From positions 1 through 64,000 of the forward strand of contig CAZZMB010000006.1 of NCBI GenBank assembly GCA_964655225.1: a DNA stretch of 64,000 bases, in the 5' to 3' direction. Below the pieces are notes generated by a model. The model saw only the letters and a list, made by a program, of their open reading frames with translations, searched no databases and was not told where the DNA came from. Below, piece after piece: positions 53,357 through 61,442 of this stretch. The position numbers and the translations under genes were made by a program. This DNA comes from JAFMKE01 sp964655225. Lineage in GTDB: Bacteria > Bacteroidota > Bacteroidia > Chitinophagales > UBA8649. Numbering within the stretch: the first letter of the stretch is position 1; every line of letters starts with the position of its first letter.

Positions 53357-55594
53357 CTATAATTTCATAATCTTCCGTTTCACACAAACACTACCCTCAA
53401 CAATGCTCAGAAGATAGACGCCCTCAGAGTAAGTAGATAAATCAATAGCAACTTCTTTATCTCTCGAGCTGTATTTATTGACTAAAACTCCTTTAAAATC
53501 GATAAGACTAATGGTCCTCTCATTTATCGATGGATCTTGAAATACTAGATTTATTAAATTTTCTGTTGGGTTAGGATAAATATTGACTTCAAATCCATTG
53601 ACTAAATCTTGGATGGATACTGTCGAATCGATGGGTTCAATATTAAATGTATCTACGGGTTCAGGTGCAACATAAATGCAGTTTCCGGGCACATTATCAT
53701 CCAACCAAATCATCCGTTCGCCAATCCATGTTTTTAGATAACTCATCTCATTAGCGTAGCTTGAACCTACATAGTTATTTGGCCAAACATAAGTATCTAA
53801 AACAGGCCACTTTGTAAAATTTCTTTGCTGTGACTCATCCAAGGTAAGTGTTAAATCATCAATGTTTTCAAAAATTGAATCCGTATGAAATTGATGCACT
53901 CTTAGGGAATCCCATCTGCATTTTAACTCATTAGTATAGGTAGTGTCTGTAAGCAGTTTATTCCACCAAAATGGAATATTGTATAGATCTTCACAATAGG
54001 TATTAAAATCGGATCCCCAACCCGTAGAAGAACCTCCTTGACAATAATCTGCATTGCCAAAGGCTAGGTTGAAATCCCAAAGTGGACCTAAGGTTAATTT
54101 ACCTCCTTTACTGTCTTTATCCTTGTACATATAAGTGCTCAATCTGAATCCATCTACATTTTTGCTAACCTCATTCATGATAAAGAAATCAATAAAAGAG
54201 CTCACATCGATATAGTTGCGATATCCAGTAAGCGTATCCAAATAATTTACTCCATTAAGTGCATTTTCGAAAGCCGTGACATAGTTTTGGATGTAAGCAG
54301 CTTGAACAGGGAGTTCTTGATTCTCTTTTGGATAGTGAAGCTTGTAATTGATGACTTCATTAGAGATAAATGGGGGTAATATGGGTGAATCCCAATTGTA
54401 TCCTGTCCCATTGGTCGTTTTATCTATTTTGAGAATATAACCTCCAGTTAAATCATCACCAATGGTGTCGTTGACGGTAAGCTTGGCGATATCTACTCTA
54501 TCATTATCTCGTTTAATTTTTTCTGTTAAAACATAAACCCCCTGATATTCATTGTTGATCATCACTTCACATAATTGCGTTCTTGGGGCATATCTATCTA
54601 ATGAGTTTCCCAAGCTATATGTTAGCACATTTCTTATGAGTGTTTTGTCCGAATAGGGGGCATATAAAACCCAATCATTTTCAACAGGTAAGTCTATCAA
54701 AGAAACGTTATTGTTTTCTCCTAATACATTTTGAGTTTCAAGGCTATATGATTTTTTTGGAAAGCTTTGAGATGATGACCCTCTTCGTTCAATGCTAATT
54801 TTACCATTATATTCATTAAACGGATCAGTAATGTAATTTCTTAAAGCCACACCATTATAAATTATACCCATATCAGCTACAATTCTATTGTTATCAGGAA
54901 TATTTTGTCCATTGGTGTTGATGTTTACAATTGGAAGGTTAGAGGAGTTGAATACGAAGATTGAAAACCAACTTGGGTTGGGGAAGTAATAGGTAGATGA
55001 GTCTATAACACCAAAGGATAAAAATGCTCTAGCTGTTAAGTCTGAGGAGAAAGCACTTTCGTTATGCACTTGTATCGATAGCACATTATTTCCCGGTAAA
55101 ATATTATTTTTAAATGTTGTTACGTCAATTATGAACTGACTTGGATTTCCACCCTGATACATTTGGGCTTCATGCAAGCCATTTGAAGTTTGGTTGTATG
55201 TAGGATGATCCCCAATTGCTCCTACGTTTGCTCTTGCTATTTCAACGTTATTCAAGTAGGCTACAAATGCATCATCATAATCCATATTTAAAACGGCCAT
55301 ACTTAACTTAGAGGTATCTGTAATATTGAAGGTCTTTCTTAAATATAAAGAAACTGAACTTGAAATGACGGTATTATCGTCGCCATCACCATAACCTATT
55401 CCTCCTTGGCCTGTATTCCAGGAAGAATCATCAAAGTTTATTTTTCTCCAATTAGCGTTTGGTTCAAAGTTCGGGGTCAAGTACTTCCAGTTATCATCAT
55501 CAAATATTGCGGTTTCCCAATGATCTATATATTGAGCAGGAACTAAGCTTAACTTCATGATAAATAATAGTACTAGGGAAGAGGTCTTGTGCAT
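53357..55594 (-). CDS. CotH-kinase family protein with T9SS sorting domain
   Basis: A 745-residue secreted protein: signal peptide (1-20), a beta-sandwich N-terminal domain (about 25-205, DDDNWKYLTPNFEPNANW, YGDGDDNTVIS), a CotH-like kinase domain (about 220-610: SIERRGSSSQSFPKKSYSLE, ENDWVLYAPYSDKTLIRN, GVYVLTEKIKRDNDRVDI, and the metal-binding LGPLWDFNLAFGNADY), and a type A sorting domain (about 665-745: VNIYPNPTENLINLVF to CVKRKIMKL). CotH kinases phosphorylate secreted proteins; the target here is unknown. It is transcribed alone. Confidence 0.87.
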   Translation of the reverse strand: MHKTSSLVLLFIMKLSLVPAQYIDHWETAIFDDDNWKYLTPNFEPNANWRKINFDDSSWNTGQGGIGYGDGDDNTVISSSVSLYLRKTFNITDTSKLSMAVLNMDYDDAFVAYLNNVEIARANVGAIGDHPTYNQTSNGLHEAQMYQGGNPSQFIIDVTTFKNNILPGNNVLSIQVHNESAFSSDLTARAFLSFGVIDSSTYYFPNPSWFSIFVFNSSNLPIVNINTNGQNIPDNNRIVADMGIIYNGVALRNYITDPFNEYNGKISIERRGSSSQSFPKKSYSLETQNVLGENNNVSLIDLPVENDWVLYAPYSDKTLIRNVLTYSLGNSLDRYAPRTQLCEVMINNEYQGVYVLTEKIKRDNDRVDIAKLTVNDTIGDDLTGGYILKIDKTTNGTGYNWDSPILPPFISNEVINYKLHYPKENQELPVQAAYIQNYVTAFENALNGVNYLDTLTGYRNYIDVSSFIDFFIMNEVSKNVDGFRLSTYMYKDKDSKGGKLTLGPLWDFNLAFGNADYCQGGSSTGWGSDFNTYCEDLYNIPFWWNKLLTDTTYTNELKCRWDSLRVHQFHTDSIFENIDDLTLTLDESQQRNFTKWPVLDTYVWPNNYVGSSYANEMSYLKTWIGERMIWLDDNVPGNCIYVAPEPVDTFNIEPIDSTVSIQDLVNGFEVNIYPNPTENLINLVFQDPSINERTISLIDFKGVLVNKYSSRDKEVAIDLSTYSEGVYLLSIVEGSVCVKRKIMKL

Positions 55595-56007
55595 CCCGTG
55601 AATATAAGTAAAAATCGATAGAAGACTTTGAAAAAAATACAGAATAATCGAATCAGCAATACGAGAATCGTTCGAGAAACTAAGGGCTACTTTGGTGTAT
55701 GCAAAGTGCTAATATGGCTGTAACTATCCATGAAACCTTACCTGTCATTTCTTTTCTAATTAAGCGCTTAAACAATCTACTTGATAATATCCCAAGATAT
55801 TCCTTCATTTTAAACAAACGAAACATGTAAAATCGAAGTTCGAATAATTGTTTTTATAGGTCGAAATCTTAGAACATTTTATAGATTTAATGATAATTAG
55901 AAGTTTACTTATTAAATTTAATTTTCGTTGTTTAATTATTTTAAGTGAATCTTCTTTTACTGCTGTTTTTTTGCGCTAATCGCTTAAAACCACTTCCATC
56001 GATTCCT
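55595..56007. other. Divergent intergenic 413 bp
   Basis: AT-rich spacer between the CotH and methyltransferase genes. A GTG at 55945 could extend the methyltransferase but would add a hydrophobic stretch foreign to the family. A TAATTTTC at about 55919-55926 is one base off the -7 consensus. No RNA or repeat was recognised. Confidence 0.5.
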
Positions 56008-56688
56008 ATGAAAAAAAAAGAAATTGAAATTAAGACAGTTAAAAAGCCTTGGCCAACTGAGGCTGTGATGGAGCAGATTTACTCAATGAAACTTTGGGGT
56101 GACAACAAAACAGATTTCTATTCTGGGATTGGTTCTCACAATTCTGAGCTAAAAAGCCCATACATTACCTCGCTTGTTTCGTTTTTAACCTCGTTCAATG
56201 TTCCTCCTGTAGTTTGTGATTTAGGTTGTGGTGATTTTAATGTCGGGAAAGATTTAGTGCAATATACGCAGCGTTATATCGCTATTGATATTGTCGCCGA
56301 TCTCATTGCTTTTAACAAGAAAAAATTTAAAGATGAACAATTAGAATTTCATTGTATGGATATTGCCTTAGATAAATTGCCCAAAGGGGATGTGGCTATT
56401 ATAAGACAAGTATTGCAACACCTCTCAAATACTGAAGTCCTGGCGGTGGTGGGGAAGTTAATGGAATACAAATATATCATACTAACAGAACATCTGCCAG
56501 AGCGAGATTTCGAAGCAAACAAAGAGATCATTTCTGGGCAAGGAACACGGCTGAAAAAGCAAAGTGGATTAAATTTGTTGCTTCCTCCATTCAATTTAAA
56601 GGTGAAAGAAAAAACACAATTGTTATCTCTGGCATCAAAACATTACTCTGGTCGCATAGTTACAATCCTTTACGAAATGTACTCGTAA
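56008..56688 (+). CDS. Class I SAM-dependent methyltransferase
   Basis: A 226-residue protein with the Rossmann-type SAM motif I VVCDLGCGDFNVGKDL, motif II/III YIAIDIVADLIAFNK, and a post-motif IIRQVLQHLSNTEV that is common in small-molecule methyltransferases. The N-terminus (WPTEAVMEQIYSMKLWGDNK) is family-like, so the ATG at 56008 is preferred over a GTG 63 bases upstream. The substrate is unknown. It is convergent with dnaK across a shared terminator. Confidence 0.85.
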   Translation: MKKKEIEIKTVKKPWPTEAVMEQIYSMKLWGDNKTDFYSGIGSHNSELKSPYITSLVSFLTSFNVPPVVCDLGCGDFNVGKDLVQYTQRYIAIDIVADLIAFNKKKFKDEQLEFHCMDIALDKLPKGDVAIIRQVLQHLSNTEVLAVVGKLMEYKYIILTEHLPERDFEANKEIISGQGTRLKKQSGLNLLLPPFNLKVKEKTQLLSLASKHYSGRIVTILYEMYS

Positions 56689-56775
56689 AGATTTAGCAGG
56701 TCTTTAAACCTAAGAGATATAGTTAAACTACCCAAAGCTTTATATCACTATTTTAGTGCTATTCTCAGTGAAAAC

Positions 56776-56808
56776 AAAAACCCCTTCGCAGCTAGCGGAG
56801 GGGTTTTT
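56776..56808. terminator. Bidirectional rho-independent terminator
   Basis: Stem CCCCTTCGC / GCGGAGGGG with a 5-base loop, flanked by A5 and T5, between the methyltransferase and dnaK genes. Confidence 0.9.
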
Positions 56809-56856
56809 ATTGAATAGTCCTATTATTGTAACTGACTATTTAGCAATCTGAACAAA

Positions 56857-58785
56857 TTAATCTTTTTCTTCTTCAACTTCTTCGAATTCAACATCTTCAG
56901 CATCATCAACACCTTCTTCTGAAGTTTCAGCACCTTCTGGAGCTTCACCACCTGGAGCTGCGCCTTCAGCTCCACCTTCAGCTTGTTGAGCTGCATAGAT
57001 ATCCTGACTAGCTGCTTGGAATACCGTATTCAATTTCTCCATGGAAGTATCAATAGCGGCGATATCCTTCGCTTCATGTGCGGCTTTCAATTCAGCTAAA
57101 GCTTCTTCAATCGGAGCTTTTTTGTCAGCAGGTATTTTATCACCATACTCTTTGATTTGTTTCTCCGTTTGAAAAATTAAGCTATCTGCTTGATTCATTT
57201 TTTCAATTTCCTCTTTAGCTGATTTATCAGCATCTTCATTGGCTTTAGCTTCCGCTTTCATCTTATCGATTTCTTCTTGACTTAAACCTGTTGAAGCTTC
57301 TATTCGGATACTTTGCTCTTTACCAGTTCCTTTATCTTTTGCGCTTACGCTTAAGATACCGTTGCTATCAATATCAAAAGTAACCTCAATTTGAGGGATA
57401 CCTCTCATTGCTGGAGGGATATCACCTAAATGAAAACGACCAATTGTTCGGTTATCCTTAGCCATTGAACGTTCACCCTGAAGAACGTGAATCTCTACTG
57501 TTGGCTGATTGTCTACTGCAGTCGTAAAAACTTGTGATTTTTTAGTCGGAATTGTTGCATTAGATTCGATTAACTTAGTTGTTACTCCGCCCATTGTTTC
57601 TAATCCCAGAGAAAGAGGAGTTACGTCTACTAAAACGATATCGTCAGTAACATCTCCACTCAAGATTCCACCTTGTATAGCTGCTCCTAAAGCAACAACC
57701 TCATCTGGATTTACTCCTTTAGAAGGTTTCTTGCCGAAGAACTTTTCTACAGTTTCTTGAATTTTAGGGATTCTTGTTGAACCACCTACTAAGATTACTT
57801 CATCAATATCACCTTTTGCATATCCAGCATCTTTCAATGCAGCTTCCATTGGCTTTAAAGTTCTTGATACCAACTTATCACTTAGTTGCTCGAACTTCGC
57901 ACGAGTTAATTTTTTTACTAAGTGCTTAGGAACACCATCAATAGCCGTAACATATGGCAAATTGATTTCTGTTTCAGAAGAACTTGACAACTCAATTTTT
58001 GCCTTCTCCGCTGATTCCTTCAAACGTTGAAGTGCCATAGGGTCTTTCTTCAAGTCTACGTTCTCTTCTTTTTTGAATTCATCTGCTAACCAGTCGATAA
58101 TCATGTTGTCAAAATCATCACCACCTAGATTTACATCTCCATTGGTAGATTTCACTTCAAAAACACCATCACCTAATTCAAGAATAGAAACATCAAAAGT
58201 TCCTCCACCTAAATCGTATACAGCAATTTTTAAATCTTGGTTTTTCTTATCTAAGCCATAAGCTAATGCCGCAGCTGTTGGTTCGTTTATAATTCTTCTT
58301 ACCGTTAAACCTGCAATCTCTCCGGCTTCCTTTGTTGCCTGACGCTCAGAATCATTGAAGTATGCAGGGACAGTAATAACTGCTTCCGTTATATCAGAAC
58401 CCAAATAATCCTCAGCTGTTTTCTTCATTTTTTGAAGAATCATTGCTGAGATTTCTTGAGGTGTATACATCCTATCGTCAATCTTTACACGAACCGTGTC
58501 ATTATCCCCTTTTGCAACTTTATACGCTACTCTATCTGTTGATGGGCTTTCGCTAAAACGTTTACCCATAAATCTTTTTACTGAGGCCACGGTACGTGTT
58601 GGATTAGTTACTGCCTGTCTTTTAGCAGGATCACCAATCTTACGCTCACCGTTATCCATAAAAGCTACTACCGACGGTGTAGTTCTTCTTCCTTCATCAT
58701 TCTGAATTACTACTGGGTCGCTACCTTCCATAACCGCTACGCACGAGTTAGTGGTACCTAAGTCAATTCCTATAATTTTACCCAT
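56857..58785 (-). CDS. dnaK: Molecular chaperone DnaK (Hsp70)
   Basis: A 642-residue ATP-dependent chaperone. Seen: IIGIDLGTTNSCVAVMEG at the start, AVITVPAYFNDSERQATK, AVYDLGGGTFDVSILEL, ILVGGSTRIPKIQ, the VDVTPLSLGLETMGG linker/substrate-domain entry, and a Glu/Asp-rich C-terminal tail ending FEEVEEEKD. grpE and dnaJ are not adjacent. It is divergent from panB; no CIRCE element was seen in the 205 bp between them. Confidence 0.98.
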   Translation of the reverse strand: MGKIIGIDLGTTNSCVAVMEGSDPVVIQNDEGRRTTPSVVAFMDNGERKIGDPAKRQAVTNPTRTVASVKRFMGKRFSESPSTDRVAYKVAKGDNDTVRVKIDDRMYTPQEISAMILQKMKKTAEDYLGSDITEAVITVPAYFNDSERQATKEAGEIAGLTVRRIINEPTAAALAYGLDKKNQDLKIAVYDLGGGTFDVSILELGDGVFEVKSTNGDVNLGGDDFDNMIIDWLADEFKKEENVDLKKDPMALQRLKESAEKAKIELSSSSETEINLPYVTAIDGVPKHLVKKLTRAKFEQLSDKLVSRTLKPMEAALKDAGYAKGDIDEVILVGGSTRIPKIQETVEKFFGKKPSKGVNPDEVVALGAAIQGGILSGDVTDDIVLVDVTPLSLGLETMGGVTTKLIESNATIPTKKSQVFTTAVDNQPTVEIHVLQGERSMAKDNRTIGRFHLGDIPPAMRGIPQIEVTFDIDSNGILSVSAKDKGTGKEQSIRIEASTGLSQEEIDKMKAEAKANEDADKSAKEEIEKMNQADSLIFQTEKQIKEYGDKIPADKKAPIEEALAELKAAHEAKDIAAIDTSMEKLNTVFQAASQDIYAAQQAEGGAEGAAPGGEAPEGAETSEEGVDDAEDVEFEEVEEEKD

Positions 58786-58927
58786 TACTATTTATTTTTT
58801 GGTTGTTTAATTATTATTTACACAAAACCCTTTTCAATATCTGTTCCAATAGCTGTATTGTTGGTATTGCGTGAAATTTTGTCATATATCATGCAGGAAA
58901 TAAGAGAAAAAGTGTCATTTAGGCATA

Positions 58928-58958
58928 TTGTTTTGACAAAAAGGAAACGCTATATTTG
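58928..58958 (+). promoter_or_regulatory. Bacteroidota-type promoter of panB
   Basis: TTG at 58928-58930, 20-base spacer, then TATATTTG at 58951-58958, 32 bases before the ATG. Confidence 0.75.
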
Positions 58959-58990
58959 CTGTAGATAGATAAACCACTAAACCATTTCCC

Positions 58991-59806
58991 ATGTCAGTAC
59001 ATAAGAACGTGAAAAGAGTAACTACGCATACCTTGCAAGCCATGAAGAATACTAATGAGAAAATTTCTATGTTGACAAGCTATGATTTTTCCTTAGCTAA
59101 AATTGTTGATGCGGCAGGTATTGATATTATTCTAGTAGGAGATAGTGCCAGTAATGTTATGGCAGGACATGAAACGACCTTGCCAATTACTTTAGATCAA
59201 ATGATTTATCACGGATCTTCGGTTGTTCGAGCTGTTGATAGATGTCTAGTTGTCGTCGATTTACCTTTTGGGTCTTACCAAGGGAACAGCAGAGCGGCAT
59301 TAGATGCAAGTATAAGAATTATGAAGGAGACAGGTGCACATGCGGTGAAGTTAGAAGGTGGTGCAGAAATTAGAGAATCAGTAACTCGAATACTAACGGC
59401 AGGAATACCAGTAATGGGACATTTAGGACTTACTCCCCAAAGTATTTATAAATTTGGAACCTATACGGTTCGTGCCAAAGAGGAACAGGAAGCTGCCAAA
59501 TTGGTGGAGGATGCTAAAATGCTTGAAGCAATCGGCTGTTTTGCTATAGTGCTTGAAAAAATACCCTCTAAATTGGCTAAGCAAGTAGCTGAGTCGATTT
59601 CAATACCGGTGATAGGAATTGGTGCAGGCCATGATGTCGATGGACAAGTATTGGTCTTGCATGATATGTTAGGAATTACTTCGGAATTTAGCCCAAGATT
59701 CTTACGTCGTTATGCCAATCTTTATGATGACATTAAAGGAGCTGTTGAATCATACATTCAAGATGTCCGTTCAATAGACTTTCCTAATGAAAATGAACAG
59801 TATTAA
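58991..59806 (+). CDS. panB: 3-methyl-2-oxobutanoate hydroxymethyltransferase
   Basis: PanB makes ketopantoate from alpha-ketoisovalerate and methylene-THF, the first step of pantothenate synthesis. 271 residues, with family segments ISMLTSYDFSLAKIVDAAGI, LVGDSASNVMAGHETTLPIT, VVDLPFGSYQ, HAVKLEGG, MGHLGLTPQS and IGIGAGHDVDGQVLVLHDMLG (Mg and catalytic residues in these blocks). It is transcribed alone; panC is not nearby. Confidence 0.97.
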   Translation: MSVHKNVKRVTTHTLQAMKNTNEKISMLTSYDFSLAKIVDAAGIDIILVGDSASNVMAGHETTLPITLDQMIYHGSSVVRAVDRCLVVVDLPFGSYQGNSRAALDASIRIMKETGAHAVKLEGGAEIRESVTRILTAGIPVMGHLGLTPQSIYKFGTYTVRAKEEQEAAKLVEDAKMLEAIGCFAIVLEKIPSKLAKQVAESISIPVIGIGAGHDVDGQVLVLHDMLGITSEFSPRFLRRYANLYDDIKGAVESYIQDVRSIDFPNENEQY

Positions 59807-59976
59807 ATTTCCTACATCTTCAATAGCTAGTAATCTTTCCTCCGCCTTTTTTTATGTAAAGAGTTGACTTTTTTTGCTTAACATATCAAACAAAAAGAAT
59901 CTTCCAATGCATCTCATTCTGTCTTAAAAACTAAAGGGATTTCTACACGAGATTAGTACATCTTTTAATAAAAATG

Positions 59977-59984
59977 TATTTTTG
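59977..59984 (+). promoter_or_regulatory. -7 element (TATTTTTG) of the aspartoacylase-family gene
   Basis: A perfect TAnnTTTG match that ends only seven bases before the ATG at 59992, so the predicted transcript would have almost no leader. TTAG at 59953-59956, 20 bases upstream, is a weak -33. Confidence 0.6.
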
Positions 59985-59991
59985 CGGCCGG

Positions 59992-61055
59992 ATGGAAAGA
60001 TTGATAGGAAGATATGGGAAGTTCGGAGCGGCAAAGACCTTTTTGATTTTTGCGGGGGTTCATGGCAATGAAAAGCTCGGTATTCAGGCTCTCGAAGAGT
60101 TGTTTGAGGAGTTTGAAAAGAAACAAGTTGNNNNNNNNNNNNNNNNNNNNNNNNNNNNNNNNNNNNNNNNNNNNNNNNNNNNNNNNNNNNNNNNNNNNNN
60201 NNNNNNNNNNNNNNNNNNNNNNNNNNNNNNCTCGGTATTCAGGCTCTCGAAGAGTTGTTTGAGGAGTTTGAAAAGAAACAAGTTGATTTTGATGGCACAA
60301 TCATAGGAATTGCTTGCAACTTGGCAGCATTAAAGCAAGATATTCGATACATTCATAAGGATTTGAATAGGCAATGGTATCTTTCAAAAATTCGCAAGTT
60401 GGCCGCCTTGCCCTATGGTATGCTTAATACTTCGGAAGATATTGAACAAAAGCATATATTGGAGTTGATCCTAGATGTAGTTTATGATAAGGGCAAAGAG
60501 TTAATGTTAATAGACTTACATACTACCTCTGCCACCGGAGGATGTTTTTGTATTACCAATTCTCATCCTAGAAGTAGTGAATTGGCTCTAGATATTCCGG
60601 TACCATTGATTAATGGAATGGTCGGAAAAATTAAAGGAACAACCTTGGAATATTTTGATGAACTAGGTTTGCCGGCAGTAGCTTATGAGGCGGGGCAACA
60701 TGCAGAAATTGAGGCCGTCGATCGGATGAAGGCAGGTTTGGTATCTATTTTCACAAAAACATCTTGTTTGAATGAGAGGGATTTAGAACCCTATCAATAT
60801 ATTTTGGATAAAATGACTCAGGATTTCAATCATTTGCCACAAAATGTTGAAGTGGTTCATCTACACAAGATAACAGAGGAAGATGAGTTCGTGATGCACC
60901 CTGGTTACATTAATTTTCAAGAAGTAAAAAAAGGAGAATATTTGGCTGATGATAGAAATGGAAAGATATTATCGCCTTCTGATGGTTTGATTCTTATGCC
61001 TCTGTATCAAAAGAAGGGGAGTGATGGTTTCTTTATTGTGAGGGAGTTAGATTAA
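59992..61055 (+). CDS. Aspartoacylase / succinylglutamate desuccinylase family protein (interrupted by artefactual gap)
   Basis: A zinc amidohydrolase of the AspA/AstE family. Removing the 100 N and one copy of the flanking 55-base duplication leaves 909 bases, a single frame of 302 residues with no stop. Visible zinc/active-site segments are FAGVHGNEKLG (His and Glu ligands), CNLAALKQDIRYIHKDLNR and LIDLHTTSATGG, with the catalytic Glu region VAYEAGQHAE. It would deacylate an N-acyl amino acid; the substrate is not evident. It ends by sharing four bases with the convergent msrB gene. Confidence 0.85.
60076..60285 (+). repeat. 55-base direct duplication across a 100-N gap (assembly artefact)
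   Basis: Bases 60076-60130 and 60231-60285 are identical and flank the N run at 60131-60230. Merging them restores the open reading frame of the aspartoacylase-family gene. Confidence 0.93.
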
Positions 61056-61429
61056 ATCTTTTTTTTAAAATCCAAACTTAAAGAATTCACGCAATATCTC
61101 GAGCCTGTGGGCCCATCATTAAATACATGTCCCAAGTGGCTTCCACAATTTTTGCATAATATTTCAGTTCGTTCTTTATTATTGCTTAAATCTTTTTGAG
61201 TCTTGATTCTGTCATTGTCGATTGGACTATGAAAACTTGGCCAACCGCAACCCGCGTCATATTTTCCTTCAGAACTAAAAAGGGATATTCCACAAGCTCC
61301 ACACTGATAATTGCCTTTTTCAAAATGCAGATTGTATTTTCCAGAAAAGGGTGCTTCTGTCGCTTTTTCTCTTAAAACCTTGTACTGAGCTTCGCTTAAT
61401 GTATTTTTATATTCCTCCTCAGGTTTCAT
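61052..61429 (-). CDS. msrB: Peptide-methionine (R)-S-oxide reductase
   Basis: MsrB reduces the R epimer of methionine sulfoxide in proteins. 125 residues, no signal peptide, so cytosolic. Seen: two zinc CxxC pairs (YQCGACG and CKNCG), the substrate pocket GCGWPSFHSP, LGHVFNDGP and the catalytic Cys in RYCVNS. A second family Cys used as recycling residue was not assigned. Confidence 0.95.
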   Translation of the reverse strand: MKPEEEYKNTLSEAQYKVLREKATEAPFSGKYNLHFEKGNYQCGACGISLFSSEGKYDAGCGWPSFHSPIDNDRIKTQKDLSNNKERTEILCKNCGSHLGHVFNDGPTGSRYCVNSLSLDFKKKI

Positions 61430-61442
61430 ATAAATGGTTTTG

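Noticed and set aside
58786..58990. CIRCE-type or heat-shock operator between dnaK and panB
   Set aside because: No TTAGCACTC-N9-GAGTGCTAA repeat or similar inverted repeat is present.
60050..60306. Several short reading frames running through the N gap on both strands
   Set aside because: They exist only because N codons are read through and because the 55-base copy is duplicated; they vanish when the gap is collapsed.
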